Below, piece by piece: positions 42,383 through 49,947 of a stretch of 49,947 nt of DNA (its first letter is position 1; every line of letters starts with the position of its first letter). Source of the stretch: UBA961 sp049426725 (GTDB lineage Bacteria; Bacteroidota; Ignavibacteria; Kapaibacteriales; UBA961); contig JBMSYN010000015.1 of NCBI GenBank assembly GCA_049426725.1, positions 1 through 49,947 on the forward strand, given 5' to 3'. The notes below the pieces were generated by a model. The model searched no databases. It saw only the letters and a program-made list of their open reading frames with translations, and was not told the DNA's origin. The position numbers and the translations under genes were made by a program.

Positions 42383-42711
42383 GCTTGTTCCGGAATACGG
42401 AGCGTAAACTCAGTGATCATCTCTCTACGAGCACCTTTTGCTACTTCTCCATATCGTTCATCATGTTTTTTGCGAAGTTCAGGAGAAAGCGCAGTCCGAT
42501 ACTCTTGAATTGAGGAAAGATTCTTCGCTTCATAGGTTATCCTGAATGAATCATGTCCATCAATCGGAGGTTCTATGACTCGCAAAAATTGACAAGACAC
42601 AAATACCCCCGTTTGCATGACTTCCGGGATATGCTCTGTTCGCATCCATTCCACCCATTCTTCTGCAATGGATGAATCGACCTGCATGAATACTTCATAA
42701 TACGCTGACAT
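42379..42711 (-). CDS. DUF4286 family protein
   Basis: The 110-aa protein matches the DUF4286 pattern: YYEVFMQVDSSIAEEWVEWM, HIPEVMQTGVF, then a SFRITYEAKNLSSIQEY strand-helix and RYGEVAKGARREMITEF. This is a dimeric alpha/beta-barrel-like ferredoxin fold with no known activity. GGAG lies upstream of the ATG. It is first in the block with the MBL hydrolase and LptE. No metal or catalytic residue cluster can be pointed to. Confidence 0.85.
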   Translation of the reverse strand: MSAYYEVFMQVDSSIAEEWVEWMRTEHIPEVMQTGVFVSCQFLRVIEPPIDGHDSFRITYEAKNLSSIQEYRTALSPELRKKHDERYGEVAKGARREMITEFTLRIPEQA

Positions 42712-42808
42712 CTGCTAACTCCGTATGCTTTTACTGATAACTCACCGAAAAATGAGCTGCAATCTCAAGAAATGGCATTATCATGAATGATGAGGCGTGA
42801 TTTCATCG

Positions 42809-42816
42809 TAATTTTG
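42809..42816 (+). promoter_or_regulatory. -7 element TAATTTTG upstream of the ABC exporter gene
   Basis: Exact TAnnTTTG match about 97 bases before the ATG, inside the 201-base divergent gap between the DUF4286 gene and the ABC exporter gene. No TTTG was found at the expected upstream spacing. Nothing else stands out in this gap apart from short palindromes. Confidence 0.35.
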
Positions 42817-42912
42817 CCAATGATTGCACAAAAATGAGAATTCCTTACGGAATCACAGACAAAAAGGTTGAATAAACACTCAATAGCAATCCATACTATT
42901 CATTGAATCTAC

Positions 42913-44700
42913 ATGAAATCAGAAGAAACTACAAAATTGGTACGTGGCGAAGCGAGTAATCAATTGCGGTTCTTATTGCAATTTTACAGACCTCATGCTT
43001 TTAAGGGCATCGTGGCATTAGTGACAATGCTGCTCACGGCATCAATAGGCCTCATCTTCCCTGCCATGATTGGGACAATGCTCGATGGATTTATTCATCC
43101 GGAATCTTCGCACTCAATCTTTGGTATTGCACCCTCCCCGGGATTACTTGCAATTGGACTTCTCATTCTCATCGCAGTGCAAAGCACCATTCGCTTTTTT
43201 GCTTCCATGACAATTGCCCGCATAACCGAAACATCTCTTGCTGAATTGAGGACAAGAGCTTTCAATCACATTATTCGACTCCCGATGCATTTTTTTGCAG
43301 AACGCAGAGTGGGTGAATTGTCTTCAAGACTGAGTTCGGATCTTTCTCAAATTCAAGAAACATTTGCTTTTACCATTTTGGAATTGTTGAGGCAAACAAT
43401 TTTTCTCATCGGAGGTATTGGATTCATCCTCACAGCAGGGTTGAGTTTGGCATTGCCTGTATTGCTTGCACTTCCAATTTTGGTGCTGATTGCCGTGATG
43501 TTTGGACGATTCATCAGAAAACAAAGCATCAAAACTCAAGATGCATTGGCATCTTCTGCCACAATCATCGAGGAAACTTTGCAGGCAATCGCAAGTGTGA
43601 AGTCTTTCACAAATGAGAAATATGAAAAAGAACGATATCAAGGTGCATTGAAACATGTGATTGGTCTTGCCATTCGCACAGCTCGTTTGCGTTCTGCTTT
43701 TGTCTCATTCATTCTCTTTACATTCTTTGGTGGCATAGCAGGTGTTATCTGGTATGGCGGATCACTTGTTCAACAAGGAAATATCACGATTGGTGATTTT
43801 GCAACATTTCTGATCTATGCAATGTTCGTCGGCGGGGCAATGGGAAGTTTTGCAGAATTGCTTGGTCAAATACAAAAAGCTCTTGGTGCATCTGTTCGCT
43901 TAAAAGAAATTCTCGATACCAAAACTGAAGACATGATCGAAGTTCATGACAGAGCAATGTTTAGACCATTACATTCTGTAGAACTTCGCAATGTGTCTTT
44001 TACATATCCTTCCCGCACTGATATTGCTGCTTTGCAATCAATTGATGTACATATCAAATCAGGACAAAGAATTGCATTCGTTGGTGAAAGTGGCGCAGGG
44101 AAAAGTACAACGGCATCGTTGATTCAACAATTCTATCAGCCAACAGATGGCATGATTTTCTATGATGATATTCCGGCAAGTGAGCTTGGTTTGGCTTGCA
44201 TTCGATCATCGATAGGGATAGTGCCACAAGACATTGTATTGTTTGGCGGCACGATAGCCGACAATATTCGCTATGGCAATATCAATGCCTCAATGCAAGA
44301 AATTGAACAAGCTGCAGAACTTGCAAATGCAAAAGAATTCATAGAGCGATTTCCCGAAAGATATGACACCATTGTTGGCGAAAGAGGCATAACGCTTTCA
44401 GGCGGACAAAGACAAAGAATTGCAATTGCACGCGCCATTTTAAAAAATCCTCCTATTTTGATTTTGGATGAAGCAACAAGTTCACTCGATTCATCATCTG
44501 AACACTTGATCAATGAAGCATTGGAAAGACTCATGACATCAAGAACAACAATCATCATCGCTCATCGGCTATCAACAATCAAGGATTGCGATGCAATCGC
44601 TGTGTTTTCAAAAGGAACAATCATCGAATATGGAACACATGATGAATTAATCTCCAAACAAGGAGTATATGCTCATCTTTGCGCTTTGCAATTGCGCTGA
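42913..44700 (+). CDS. ABC exporter with fused membrane and ATPase domains (MsbA/MDR type)
   Basis: The 595-aa protein has six membrane helices in the first 330 residues. A nucleotide-binding domain follows, with Walker A GESGAGKST, signature LSGGQRQR, Walker B ILILDEATSSLD and the switch His in IIAHRLST. This half-transporter layout acts as a homodimer that pumps lipids or hydrophobic compounds outwards. In this lineage such genes are often called msbA or multidrug exporters. The following gene, another ABC ATPase, begins 26 bases later. The substrate cannot be told. Confidence 0.94.
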   Translation: MKSEETTKLVRGEASNQLRFLLQFYRPHAFKGIVALVTMLLTASIGLIFPAMIGTMLDGFIHPESSHSIFGIAPSPGLLAIGLLILIAVQSTIRFFASMTIARITETSLAELRTRAFNHIIRLPMHFFAERRVGELSSRLSSDLSQIQETFAFTILELLRQTIFLIGGIGFILTAGLSLALPVLLALPILVLIAVMFGRFIRKQSIKTQDALASSATIIEETLQAIASVKSFTNEKYEKERYQGALKHVIGLAIRTARLRSAFVSFILFTFFGGIAGVIWYGGSLVQQGNITIGDFATFLIYAMFVGGAMGSFAELLGQIQKALGASVRLKEILDTKTEDMIEVHDRAMFRPLHSVELRNVSFTYPSRTDIAALQSIDVHIKSGQRIAFVGESGAGKSTTASLIQQFYQPTDGMIFYDDIPASELGLACIRSSIGIVPQDIVLFGGTIADNIRYGNINASMQEIEQAAELANAKEFIERFPERYDTIVGERGITLSGGQRQRIAIARAILKNPPILILDEATSSLDSSSEHLINEALERLMTSRTTIIIAHRLSTIKDCDAIAVFSKGTIIEYGTHDELISKQGVYAHLCALQLR

Positions 44701-44726
44701 TTGACATCATCTATTGGAATTATACC

Positions 44727-45821
44727 ATGACAAGAGTCTCCCTAAAAAATATCATCAAAGAATATGAATCTGGTATTCACATTATTCCTGATCTCACACT
44801 CACGGTTGAACCCGGTGAATTACTTGTGCTTGTTGGACCTTCGGGTTGCGGTAAAAGCACTGTATTGCGCATGATTGCCGGACTAGAAGAAATTACATCA
44901 GGAGATTTGCTCTTCGATGATCAGATCGTCAATGACATGCCTGCGAAATCTCGTGATATCGGAATGGTATTTCAGAATTATGCTCTTTATCCTCATCTTT
45001 CGGTCGCGGAAAATCTGGCTTTCCCTTTAACTCTACGCAAAGTGAATAAACAAGATATTAAACAAAGAGTCCAAGAAGTGGCATCACTTGTTGGATTGGA
45101 AACATTGCTGGAGAGAAAACCCAAACAATTGTCAGGCGGACAAAGACAACGCGTTGCATTGGGAAGAGCCATCATTCGCACACCAAGAGTATTTTTATTC
45201 GATGAACCTTTGTCGAATCTCGATGCGCAATTGCGGGTTCACATGCGTGCAGAAATCGTCAATCTTCAAAAAAGACTTGGGATTACCGGAATCTATGTCA
45301 CGCATGATCAAGCAGAAGCCATGACAATGGGAGATAGAATTGCTGTTCTAAACAAAGGTGTGCTCATGCAAATTGGCAAACCTGAAGAAATCTATGAATC
45401 TCCGTCAAATATCTTTGTCGCCGGATTCTTGGGAAGCCCAACTATGAATTTCTTCAAAGGTGAAATCACGATGCAGGACAATCAATTGCACTTTACGGAA
45501 GAACATAATGGCGCACAATTTGCATTGCCTGCAGCTATACTTTCCTCGGGTCAAACACTTCCAAGATACATAACCATTGGCATCAGACCCGAACATTGTT
45601 CCCCAGAAGCCATTCAATCGAATGATCCAATATGGAGTACTACAATTGAGCAAAGAGAGTATCATGGTCATGAGATGATTCTTCACATGATGTCGGGCGG
45701 AACAAGAAAATCAATGCGCATACCAGTGACAGACAGATACAAACCCAATATGCAAATTGATGTCCATCTCAGTCTTCAGCATATTTGTCTCTTCGATTCA
45801 GATTCAGGAATGCGTATATGA
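44727..45821 (+). CDS. ABC importer ATPase of the MalK/UgpC (CUT1) type
   Basis: The 364-aa protein has Walker A GPSGCGKST, Q-loop FQNYALYPHLSV, signature LSGGQRQR, Walker B FLFDEPLSNLD and YVTHDQAEAMTMGD. A C-terminal MalK-like regulatory OB domain (GIRPEH and later strands) follows. Such ATPases serve sugar or glycerol phosphate importers and are often shared between several permeases. No permease or binding protein is in the window. I chose the ATG 48 bases inside the longest frame because the TTG start would add a non-family leader. It overlaps the next gene by four bases. Confidence 0.93.
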   Translation: MTRVSLKNIIKEYESGIHIIPDLTLTVEPGELLVLVGPSGCGKSTVLRMIAGLEEITSGDLLFDDQIVNDMPAKSRDIGMVFQNYALYPHLSVAENLAFPLTLRKVNKQDIKQRVQEVASLVGLETLLERKPKQLSGGQRQRVALGRAIIRTPRVFLFDEPLSNLDAQLRVHMRAEIVNLQKRLGITGIYVTHDQAEAMTMGDRIAVLNKGVLMQIGKPEEIYESPSNIFVAGFLGSPTMNFFKGEITMQDNQLHFTEEHNGAQFALPAAILSSGQTLPRYITIGIRPEHCSPEAIQSNDPIWSTTIEQREYHGHEMILHMMSGGTRKSMRIPVTDRYKPNMQIDVHLSLQHICLFDSDSGMRI

Positions 45822-46708
45822 ATTTTGCAGCGCATGAATTTGACAGAGAGTGGAATTATCGCGACCCAATGGCGACAGAACAAGTATTTCTGGAATATCA
45901 AGAAATACTCACGCATCATGAAGATCCTACTTTATTACCTCAATTGCTTACACAATTGGCTCGTTGCAGAAGTTTGATGAAAGATAAAGAAGGAGCTGAT
46001 ACATTTTTGTCATCTGCAATGAATTCCATTGAGACTCTTGATTCCCCTCAACAAATCATTCCGCGCATTCGATATCATTTGGAAAAAGGCAGACTCTTGA
46101 ATGCATTGCACTTGGATGATAGAGGAAATACGGATTTTTTGATTGCTTGGAATGATGCAATCAACAATGCATGTGACTTTTATGCAGTGGATGCCGCTCA
46201 CATGATGGGTATCATAACCAAGGATAAAGAATCGCTGGATTGGAATTTCAAAGCGATGAGATATGCAGAGCAATCACAAGACTTGAAAGCAAAAAGCTGG
46301 CTTGGTGCTTTGTATAATAATATCGGTTGGACATTACATGGCTTGGAGAGATTTGAAGAAGCTCTGCAATGTTTTCTGAAAGATGAAGTATGGTATCGCG
46401 AAAGACATCGACATGAAGAAGCATTGATCGCTCATTGGTCCATGGCAAAAATGCTTCGCTTACTTGATAGACCCGATGAAGCATTACGGGAATTATATGT
46501 GATTGCCGAAGAAAGAAAAGAGCGAAAGCTTCCAAATGACGGATATCTATCCGAAGAGATTGGCGAATGTTTATTGGCGAAAGGGCAAGTAGATCATTCA
46601 GCCCCATTTTTTGCTTCAGCATATTCCATTCTTAGTCAAGATGAATGGTTGATGGAGCATGAATCATCAAGAATACAGAGAATGAAAATGCTGGGGAATG
46701 TCAGTTAG
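45818..46708 (+). CDS. Cytoplasmic TPR-repeat protein
   Basis: The 296-aa all-helical protein has TPR-like pairs, clearest in AKSWLGALYNNIGWTLHGLE, FEEALQCFLKDEV and the PDEALRELYVIAEERK region. There is no signal peptide. The end piece (YLSEEIGECLLAKGQ, FASAYSILSQDEW) is like a group of TPR proteins of unknown task found beside many different genes. The ATG overlaps the stop of the MalK-like gene (ATGA), so they are translationally coupled. Its stop overlaps the convergent osmC gene by eight bases. Confidence 0.85.
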   Translation: MNFAAHEFDREWNYRDPMATEQVFLEYQEILTHHEDPTLLPQLLTQLARCRSLMKDKEGADTFLSSAMNSIETLDSPQQIIPRIRYHLEKGRLLNALHLDDRGNTDFLIAWNDAINNACDFYAVDAAHMMGIITKDKESLDWNFKAMRYAEQSQDLKAKSWLGALYNNIGWTLHGLERFEEALQCFLKDEVWYRERHRHEEALIAHWSMAKMLRLLDRPDEALRELYVIAEERKERKLPNDGYLSEEIGECLLAKGQVDHSAPFFASAYSILSQDEWLMEHESSRIQRMKMLGNVS

Positions 46709-47111
46709 TTTTTATTTCACATGTCCATGACACAGCACACCCTGCTTGTTGAAACATTGCAGAAGCACTACAATACGATTGCTGTGACAATTCCACGGAG
46801 CGCTCCAAATCTTTCAATTCAGCATCCGGACTAATGAGTGTATAATGCAATCGAACGGCAGTAAATACTTTCGGATGCTCTTGTGCTCTGTCTGAATCAA
46901 CATCGACATGCAATGCTACAATAGTCTTACGCTTCTTTTCCAGAATACTAATCACATCCATCATCGAACAAGAAGCCATCGCTTGAAGCATGATTTCCAT
47001 GGGTGTACCATGCTTCTGAGCCGGATGATGTGAATCAAACATTGTGGACATGCCTTCGGAATTACTTCCTTCGAGCAACATGCCACCTTTCCATTCAACT
47101 TGTGCTTTCAT
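46701..47111 (-). CDS. OsmC/YhfA-family protein
   Basis: The 136-aa protein has the OsmC fold: AQVEWKGGMLLEG at the start, PMEIMLQAMASCSMMDVISILEKKR, and the second Cys in QQSYCSASAMFQQAG. The two cysteines are those of peroxide-reducing OsmC/Ohr proteins, though the YhfA-like branch has less clear activity. GAGGAA lies just upstream of the ATG; an in-frame start 33 bases earlier overlaps metG and is less likely. It follows metG by seven bases. Confidence 0.92.
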   Translation of the reverse strand: MKAQVEWKGGMLLEGSNSEGMSTMFDSHHPAQKHGTPMEIMLQAMASCSMMDVISILEKKRKTIVALHVDVDSDRAQEHPKVFTAVRLHYTLISPDAELKDLERSVELSQQSYCSASAMFQQAGCAVSWTCEIKTN

Positions 47112-47118
47112 GATTTCC

Positions 47119-49287
47119 TCATCGAACTTCTGAACCAATAACATCTATTTCGGGAATGACTAGACCAAGGGAGCCATCTTCTGCATTTGCTGCCAAAAGC
47201 ATTCCTTGAGATTCCATACCCATCAGTTTTGCCGGCTTGAGATTGGCAACAATGACAATTGTCTTCCCAATCAAGGCATCGGGTGAATAATGTTTTGCAA
47301 TGCCTGCAAGAATTTGTCTTTGCTCAGTTCCCAAATCAACTTTCAGTTTGACCAATTTTTCGCTTTTAGGCACAGCTTCTGCTTCAATGATTTTTGCTAT
47401 GCGCAATTTCACTTTTTTAAAATCTTCTATTGAGATCAACTCTTCTGCCGGTTCAGTTGATTGATTCATGGATGCGATTTTCTCTTCGATGACTGAATCC
47501 TCCAATTTTGAAAAGAGAATTGGTGGTTGCTGAACAAATTGTCCTTCAGATAGCACTGGTTGAGATATCCAATGCCATGCATTCAAACCAAGCGTATTAT
47601 GATCTCCTGTATATGCTTCAACCCCACATGCTTCTGCAATCTTCTTTGCAGAATGAGGAATGATGGGAGCAAATGCGATTGACAATGCATACAATACTTG
47701 AGAGCAGACATACATTGTTTTTGCACATTCTTCAGGATTCGTTTTGATGGATTTCCAGGGCTCTGCATCATTGAAATATTTATTTGCGGAGCGAGCAATA
47801 TTCATGGTTTCCATCACGGCATCACGCAATCTGAAAGCACTATAATGCTGCGAAGTGGATTGCATGCCCCAATGCAAAGAAGCTAGCATCAGCAAATCAT
47901 GCTCATTGAATACATTGTTGAATGAATGCGATATTCCTTGAAGCATGTCTTCTTTTGAAGACCAGGATTGCTTATCAAAGAATTTCATGAGCTCTTTCCA
48001 TTGCTCAGGAAGCCCGGCAAAATTGCCTTCAAGAGTTGGAACTTTCGAGTCAAAATTCTTTGTCAAGAATTGCGTGACACGATTGATGAAATTCCCTGGA
48101 ATAGCGGCGAGTTCATTATTTGTTTTTGCTTGAAAATCTTTCCAAGTGAAATCGCTGTCTTTGGTTTCGGGTAAATTTGTTGCAAGTGCATAACGAAGAA
48201 TATCCGCATTGCTCTCACCCGGAAAATCTGTTTGATAATCTCTCAGGAATATTCCCCAATTATTGGATTTTGAAAACTTTTTGCCTTCAAAATTCAAGAA
48301 TTCATTTGCAGGGACATATTGCGGAAGAATCATGTCTCCTTTGGACATCAAGAGCATCGGAAAAATCAATGTATGGAAGACGATATTGTCTTTTCCAAGA
48401 AATGCGACATAATTTCTATCTTCGCCTTTTGGTTCTGACCACCAATCTTTCCATGCATGTTCATTAAGTCCATTGTTTTGAGCCCAATGTTTTGTTGCGG
48501 AGATGTATCCCAATACTGCTTCAAACCACACATAGATTACTTTTCTTTTGGCATCTTCTATTGGCACTTTGATTCCCCAATCCATGTCGCGGGTGGCAGC
48601 TCTGTCATTCAAGCCTTGCTTTAGCCATGAACGACTTTGTTGCAATACATTTTCTTTCCAATCTGAAGAATGCGATTCAATATACTCTTCCAATTGATGT
48701 TGAAAATCACCCATCTTGAAATACCAATGCTTGGTTGATTTCACGATTGGAGTTTTTCCGGAGATCACACTTTTGGGAGAGATAAGCGCGGTTTGTTCAT
48801 AGGTTGCACCGCAACTATCACATTGATCGCCGCGCGCGCCTTCTTTTTTGCAGTTGGGGCATATCCCTTCCACATATCTATCGGGAAGAAACATATTGGC
48901 GGATTCATCATAGAATTGCGGTTCTTCTTTTTCGGTAAGGAGTCCTTTTTCTAGCCAGTCAAGAAAAAATTCTCTTGCTGTTTCATGATGAGCAGGAAGT
49001 GAAGTACGCGAATACACATCGAAACTCATACCGAATCCCGCAAATGATTGCTCATTCATGGGATGATATTTATCGATGATCGCTTGCGGTGTGGTTTTTT
49101 CTTTTTCTGCACTGATGGTGATGGCAACACCATGCTCATCGGATCCACAGACAAACAACACTTCCCTGCCTGTGAGGCGCAAAAAACGGGCATACATGTC
49201 GGCAGGTAAATATGCACCTGCCAAATGACCCAGGTGAATATAACTGTTGACATACGGCAATGCCGCCGTGATGAGTGTTTTTGCCAT
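47119..49287 (-). CDS. metG: Methionyl-tRNA synthetase
   Basis: The 722-aa enzyme charges tRNA-Met. It has the class I HLGH signature in NSYIHLGHLAGAYLP and a zinc knuckle with CPNC and CDSC. The second ATP motif KFSKSNNWGI (KMSKS variant) comes next, then the anticodon-binding helical domain and a C-terminal tRNA-binding OB domain (KVKLRIAKIIEAEAVPKSEK, ANLKPAKLMGMESQGM). The total length fits the long MetG with the C-terminal extension. It has its own promoter (TTG-N20-TAAATTG) and is followed by the osmC-like gene. Confidence 0.97.
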   Translation of the reverse strand: MAKTLITAALPYVNSYIHLGHLAGAYLPADMYARFLRLTGREVLFVCGSDEHGVAITISAEKEKTTPQAIIDKYHPMNEQSFAGFGMSFDVYSRTSLPAHHETAREFFLDWLEKGLLTEKEEPQFYDESANMFLPDRYVEGICPNCKKEGARGDQCDSCGATYEQTALISPKSVISGKTPIVKSTKHWYFKMGDFQHQLEEYIESHSSDWKENVLQQSRSWLKQGLNDRAATRDMDWGIKVPIEDAKRKVIYVWFEAVLGYISATKHWAQNNGLNEHAWKDWWSEPKGEDRNYVAFLGKDNIVFHTLIFPMLLMSKGDMILPQYVPANEFLNFEGKKFSKSNNWGIFLRDYQTDFPGESNADILRYALATNLPETKDSDFTWKDFQAKTNNELAAIPGNFINRVTQFLTKNFDSKVPTLEGNFAGLPEQWKELMKFFDKQSWSSKEDMLQGISHSFNNVFNEHDLLMLASLHWGMQSTSQHYSAFRLRDAVMETMNIARSANKYFNDAEPWKSIKTNPEECAKTMYVCSQVLYALSIAFAPIIPHSAKKIAEACGVEAYTGDHNTLGLNAWHWISQPVLSEGQFVQQPPILFSKLEDSVIEEKIASMNQSTEPAEELISIEDFKKVKLRIAKIIEAEAVPKSEKLVKLKVDLGTEQRQILAGIAKHYSPDALIGKTIVIVANLKPAKLMGMESQGMLLAANAEDGSLGLVIPEIDVIGSEVR

Positions 49288-49310
49288 GATTCATCTCAAA
49301 ATGTACATGG

Positions 49311-49340
49311 CAATTTACTCAATTTTTAAGTGCGATTCAA
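49311..49340 (-). promoter_or_regulatory. Bacteroidota-type promoter of metG
   Basis: On the minus strand TTG, 20 bases, then TAAATTG (one base shorter than TAnnTTTG), about 24 bases before the metG ATG. Confidence 0.5.
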
Positions 49341-49360
49341 TGAACAATCATTGTAAGTGA

Positions 49361-49947
49361 TTAGAACTCTTCTTCCCATACATTATTCTCTTCAAATGAA
49401 TCTTGTGGACATGAAAAGAATGTGTATTCGACTCTTCGATTCCTTCTTCTTCCTTCCGGTGTGGAATTTGAGACTATTGGTTCAGTTTCACCTTTTCCAA
49501 TTGGAATTATTCTTTCTTCATCGATACCTGCTTGTACCAATAAATCTTTCATTGCATCAGCACGGCATTGCGACAATTTGAGATTATCAGCTTCGGTGCC
49601 AATACTATCAGTGTGTGCAGTCATAATAATGCAAGTATCCGGATGACTCAACATAAACTGAATTAAATCTTGAATCTTTGGCATACACTCATCATAAGGA
49701 TAGCATTCATTATATGGAAATTCGCAACCTTCAATGATTATTGGTGGTGGCGGTGGTGGTGGCGGTGGTAGCGGTGGTATTTCTTGAATACAGGTATCTT
49801 TTACTATCGTTTTGGTAATGTATACTGTGTCTTTTTCGCATGGCGTAGGTGGACAATCCGGACAAGGTGGACATTGATGTGTACATTTCGAACAATCATG
49901 ATGGCATGTTGAACAATCATGATGGCATTTACTGCAATCTTGTACAT
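49361..49947 (-). CDS. OmpA-family protein with Cys/His heptad repeats and proline linker (5' end outside the window)
   Basis: The open frame is closed by a TAA at its 3' end and stays open to the window edge, so the start is unseen; 194 residues are visible. From the N-terminal side the visible part has a Cys/His array of heptads DCSKCHH, DCSTCHH and DCSKCTH, then CPPCPDCPPTPC. After that come a beta-like stretch, nine consecutive prolines, another Cys-containing piece, and a C-terminal OmpA/MotB domain. The OmpA domain has the peptidoglycan-binding THTDSIGTEADN-like TAHTDSIGTEADN and GKGETEP, and GRRRNRRVEY. Two heptads contain CXXCH, the haem-c motif. Shorter starts inside the frame would lose the array. 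It lies 73 bases upstream of metG. Confidence 0.85.
   Translation of the reverse strand, partial: VQDCSKCHHDCSTCHHDCSKCTHQCPPCPDCPPTPCEKDTVYITKTIVKDTCIQEIPPLPPPPPPPPPIIIEGCEFPYNECYPYDECMPKIQDLIQFMLSHPDTCIIMTAHTDSIGTEADNLKLSQCRADAMKDLLVQAGIDEERIIPIGKGETEPIVSNSTPEGRRRNRRVEYTFFSCPQDSFEENNVWEEEF
49890..49931 (-). repeat. Tandem 21-bp repeat encoding Cys/His heptads
   Basis: Two adjacent 21-bp units (starting GAACAATCATGATGGCAT on the plus strand) differ at two positions. They encode heptads of the form DCSxCHH on the minus strand. Degenerate units flank them on both sides, and the array may continue beyond the window. Confidence 0.85.

Noticed and set aside
49742..49777. GGT/TGG-rich run resembling a microsatellite
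   Set aside because: It is in frame and encodes the proline linker of the OmpA-family protein, so it is coding sequence rather than a separate repeat.
1..49947. CRISPR arrays, insertion sequences, prophage or integrase genes
   Set aside because: No regularly spaced direct repeats of array size, no transposase or integrase motifs and no terminal repeats were seen on either strand.

Overview
The window is about 50 kb of dense bacterial chromosome. It holds one tRNA gene and 45 protein genes that I can support. No stretch longer than about 200 bases lacks a gene, and I see no insertion sequence, prophage, CRISPR array or rRNA. Several features point to the Bacteroidota/Chlorobi (FCB) branch, most likely an Ignavibacteria- or Kapabacteria-like organism. 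These are short lipoprotein signals, a HmuY-like haem lipoprotein, a Bacteroidota-type LptE, a secreted protein with a type IX secretion (Por) C-terminal tail, a conserved secreted protein I recall from Ignavibacteria, and promoters of the form TTTG-N19/20-TAnnTTTG. The lineage is an inference; no rRNA is present to confirm it.

Layout. Bases 1-12,800: tRNA-Ser(UGA) and a PafA-type phosphatase, then a long minus-strand block. That block holds BI-1 (with terminator), a TPR-like protein, pgi, an O-methyltransferase, a small protein, a lipid-linked sugar flippase, a conserved secreted protein, a cystathionine-gamma-synthase-type enzyme, an M16 peptidase, a beta-propeller lipoprotein and cytochrome c. 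Bases 12,880-25,560, also minus strand: a TonB-dependent receptor, an orphan paaA, HmuY, a CX4CH lipoprotein, truA, a BNR-repeat protein with a sorting tail, a PIG-L deacetylase, an ECF sigma factor, hutU, a TldD/PmbA-like secreted protein and a lipoprotein.

Bases 25,680-31,300, plus strand: a tightly coupled operon of a second gamma-family PLP enzyme, an FtsW-type polymerase, asnB and a CPSF/RNase-J-like nuclease. Bases 31,290-37,430: RidA, a double-NBD peptide ABC ATPase, an ACMSD-type amidohydrolase, PdxB, a TPR protein and a TruC-like pseudouridine synthase, arranged in several convergent pairs. Bases 37,420-42,710, minus strand: Nfu scaffold, UDP-glucuronate decarboxylase, FAH-family hydrolase, processive glycosyltransferase, LptE, MBL hydrolase and a DUF4286 protein. 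Bases 42,900-49,950: an MsbA-like ABC exporter, a MalK/UgpC-like ATPase, a TPR protein, OsmC, metG, and the 3' part of an OmpA-family gene that runs off the window.

The genes suggest an organism that scavenges and degrades amino acids and aromatics: hutU, an ACMSD-type enzyme, an FAH-family enzyme, RidA, paaA and two sulfur-amino-acid PLP enzymes. It also invests in envelope building: flippase, LptE, MsbA-like exporter, FtsW, UDP-xylose synthesis, an OmpA protein and a TonB/HmuY haem uptake set. The least ordinary item is the OmpA-family protein at the right edge. It has a tandem Cys/His heptad array with CXXCH motifs, followed by a proline run ahead of its peptidoglycan-binding domain.
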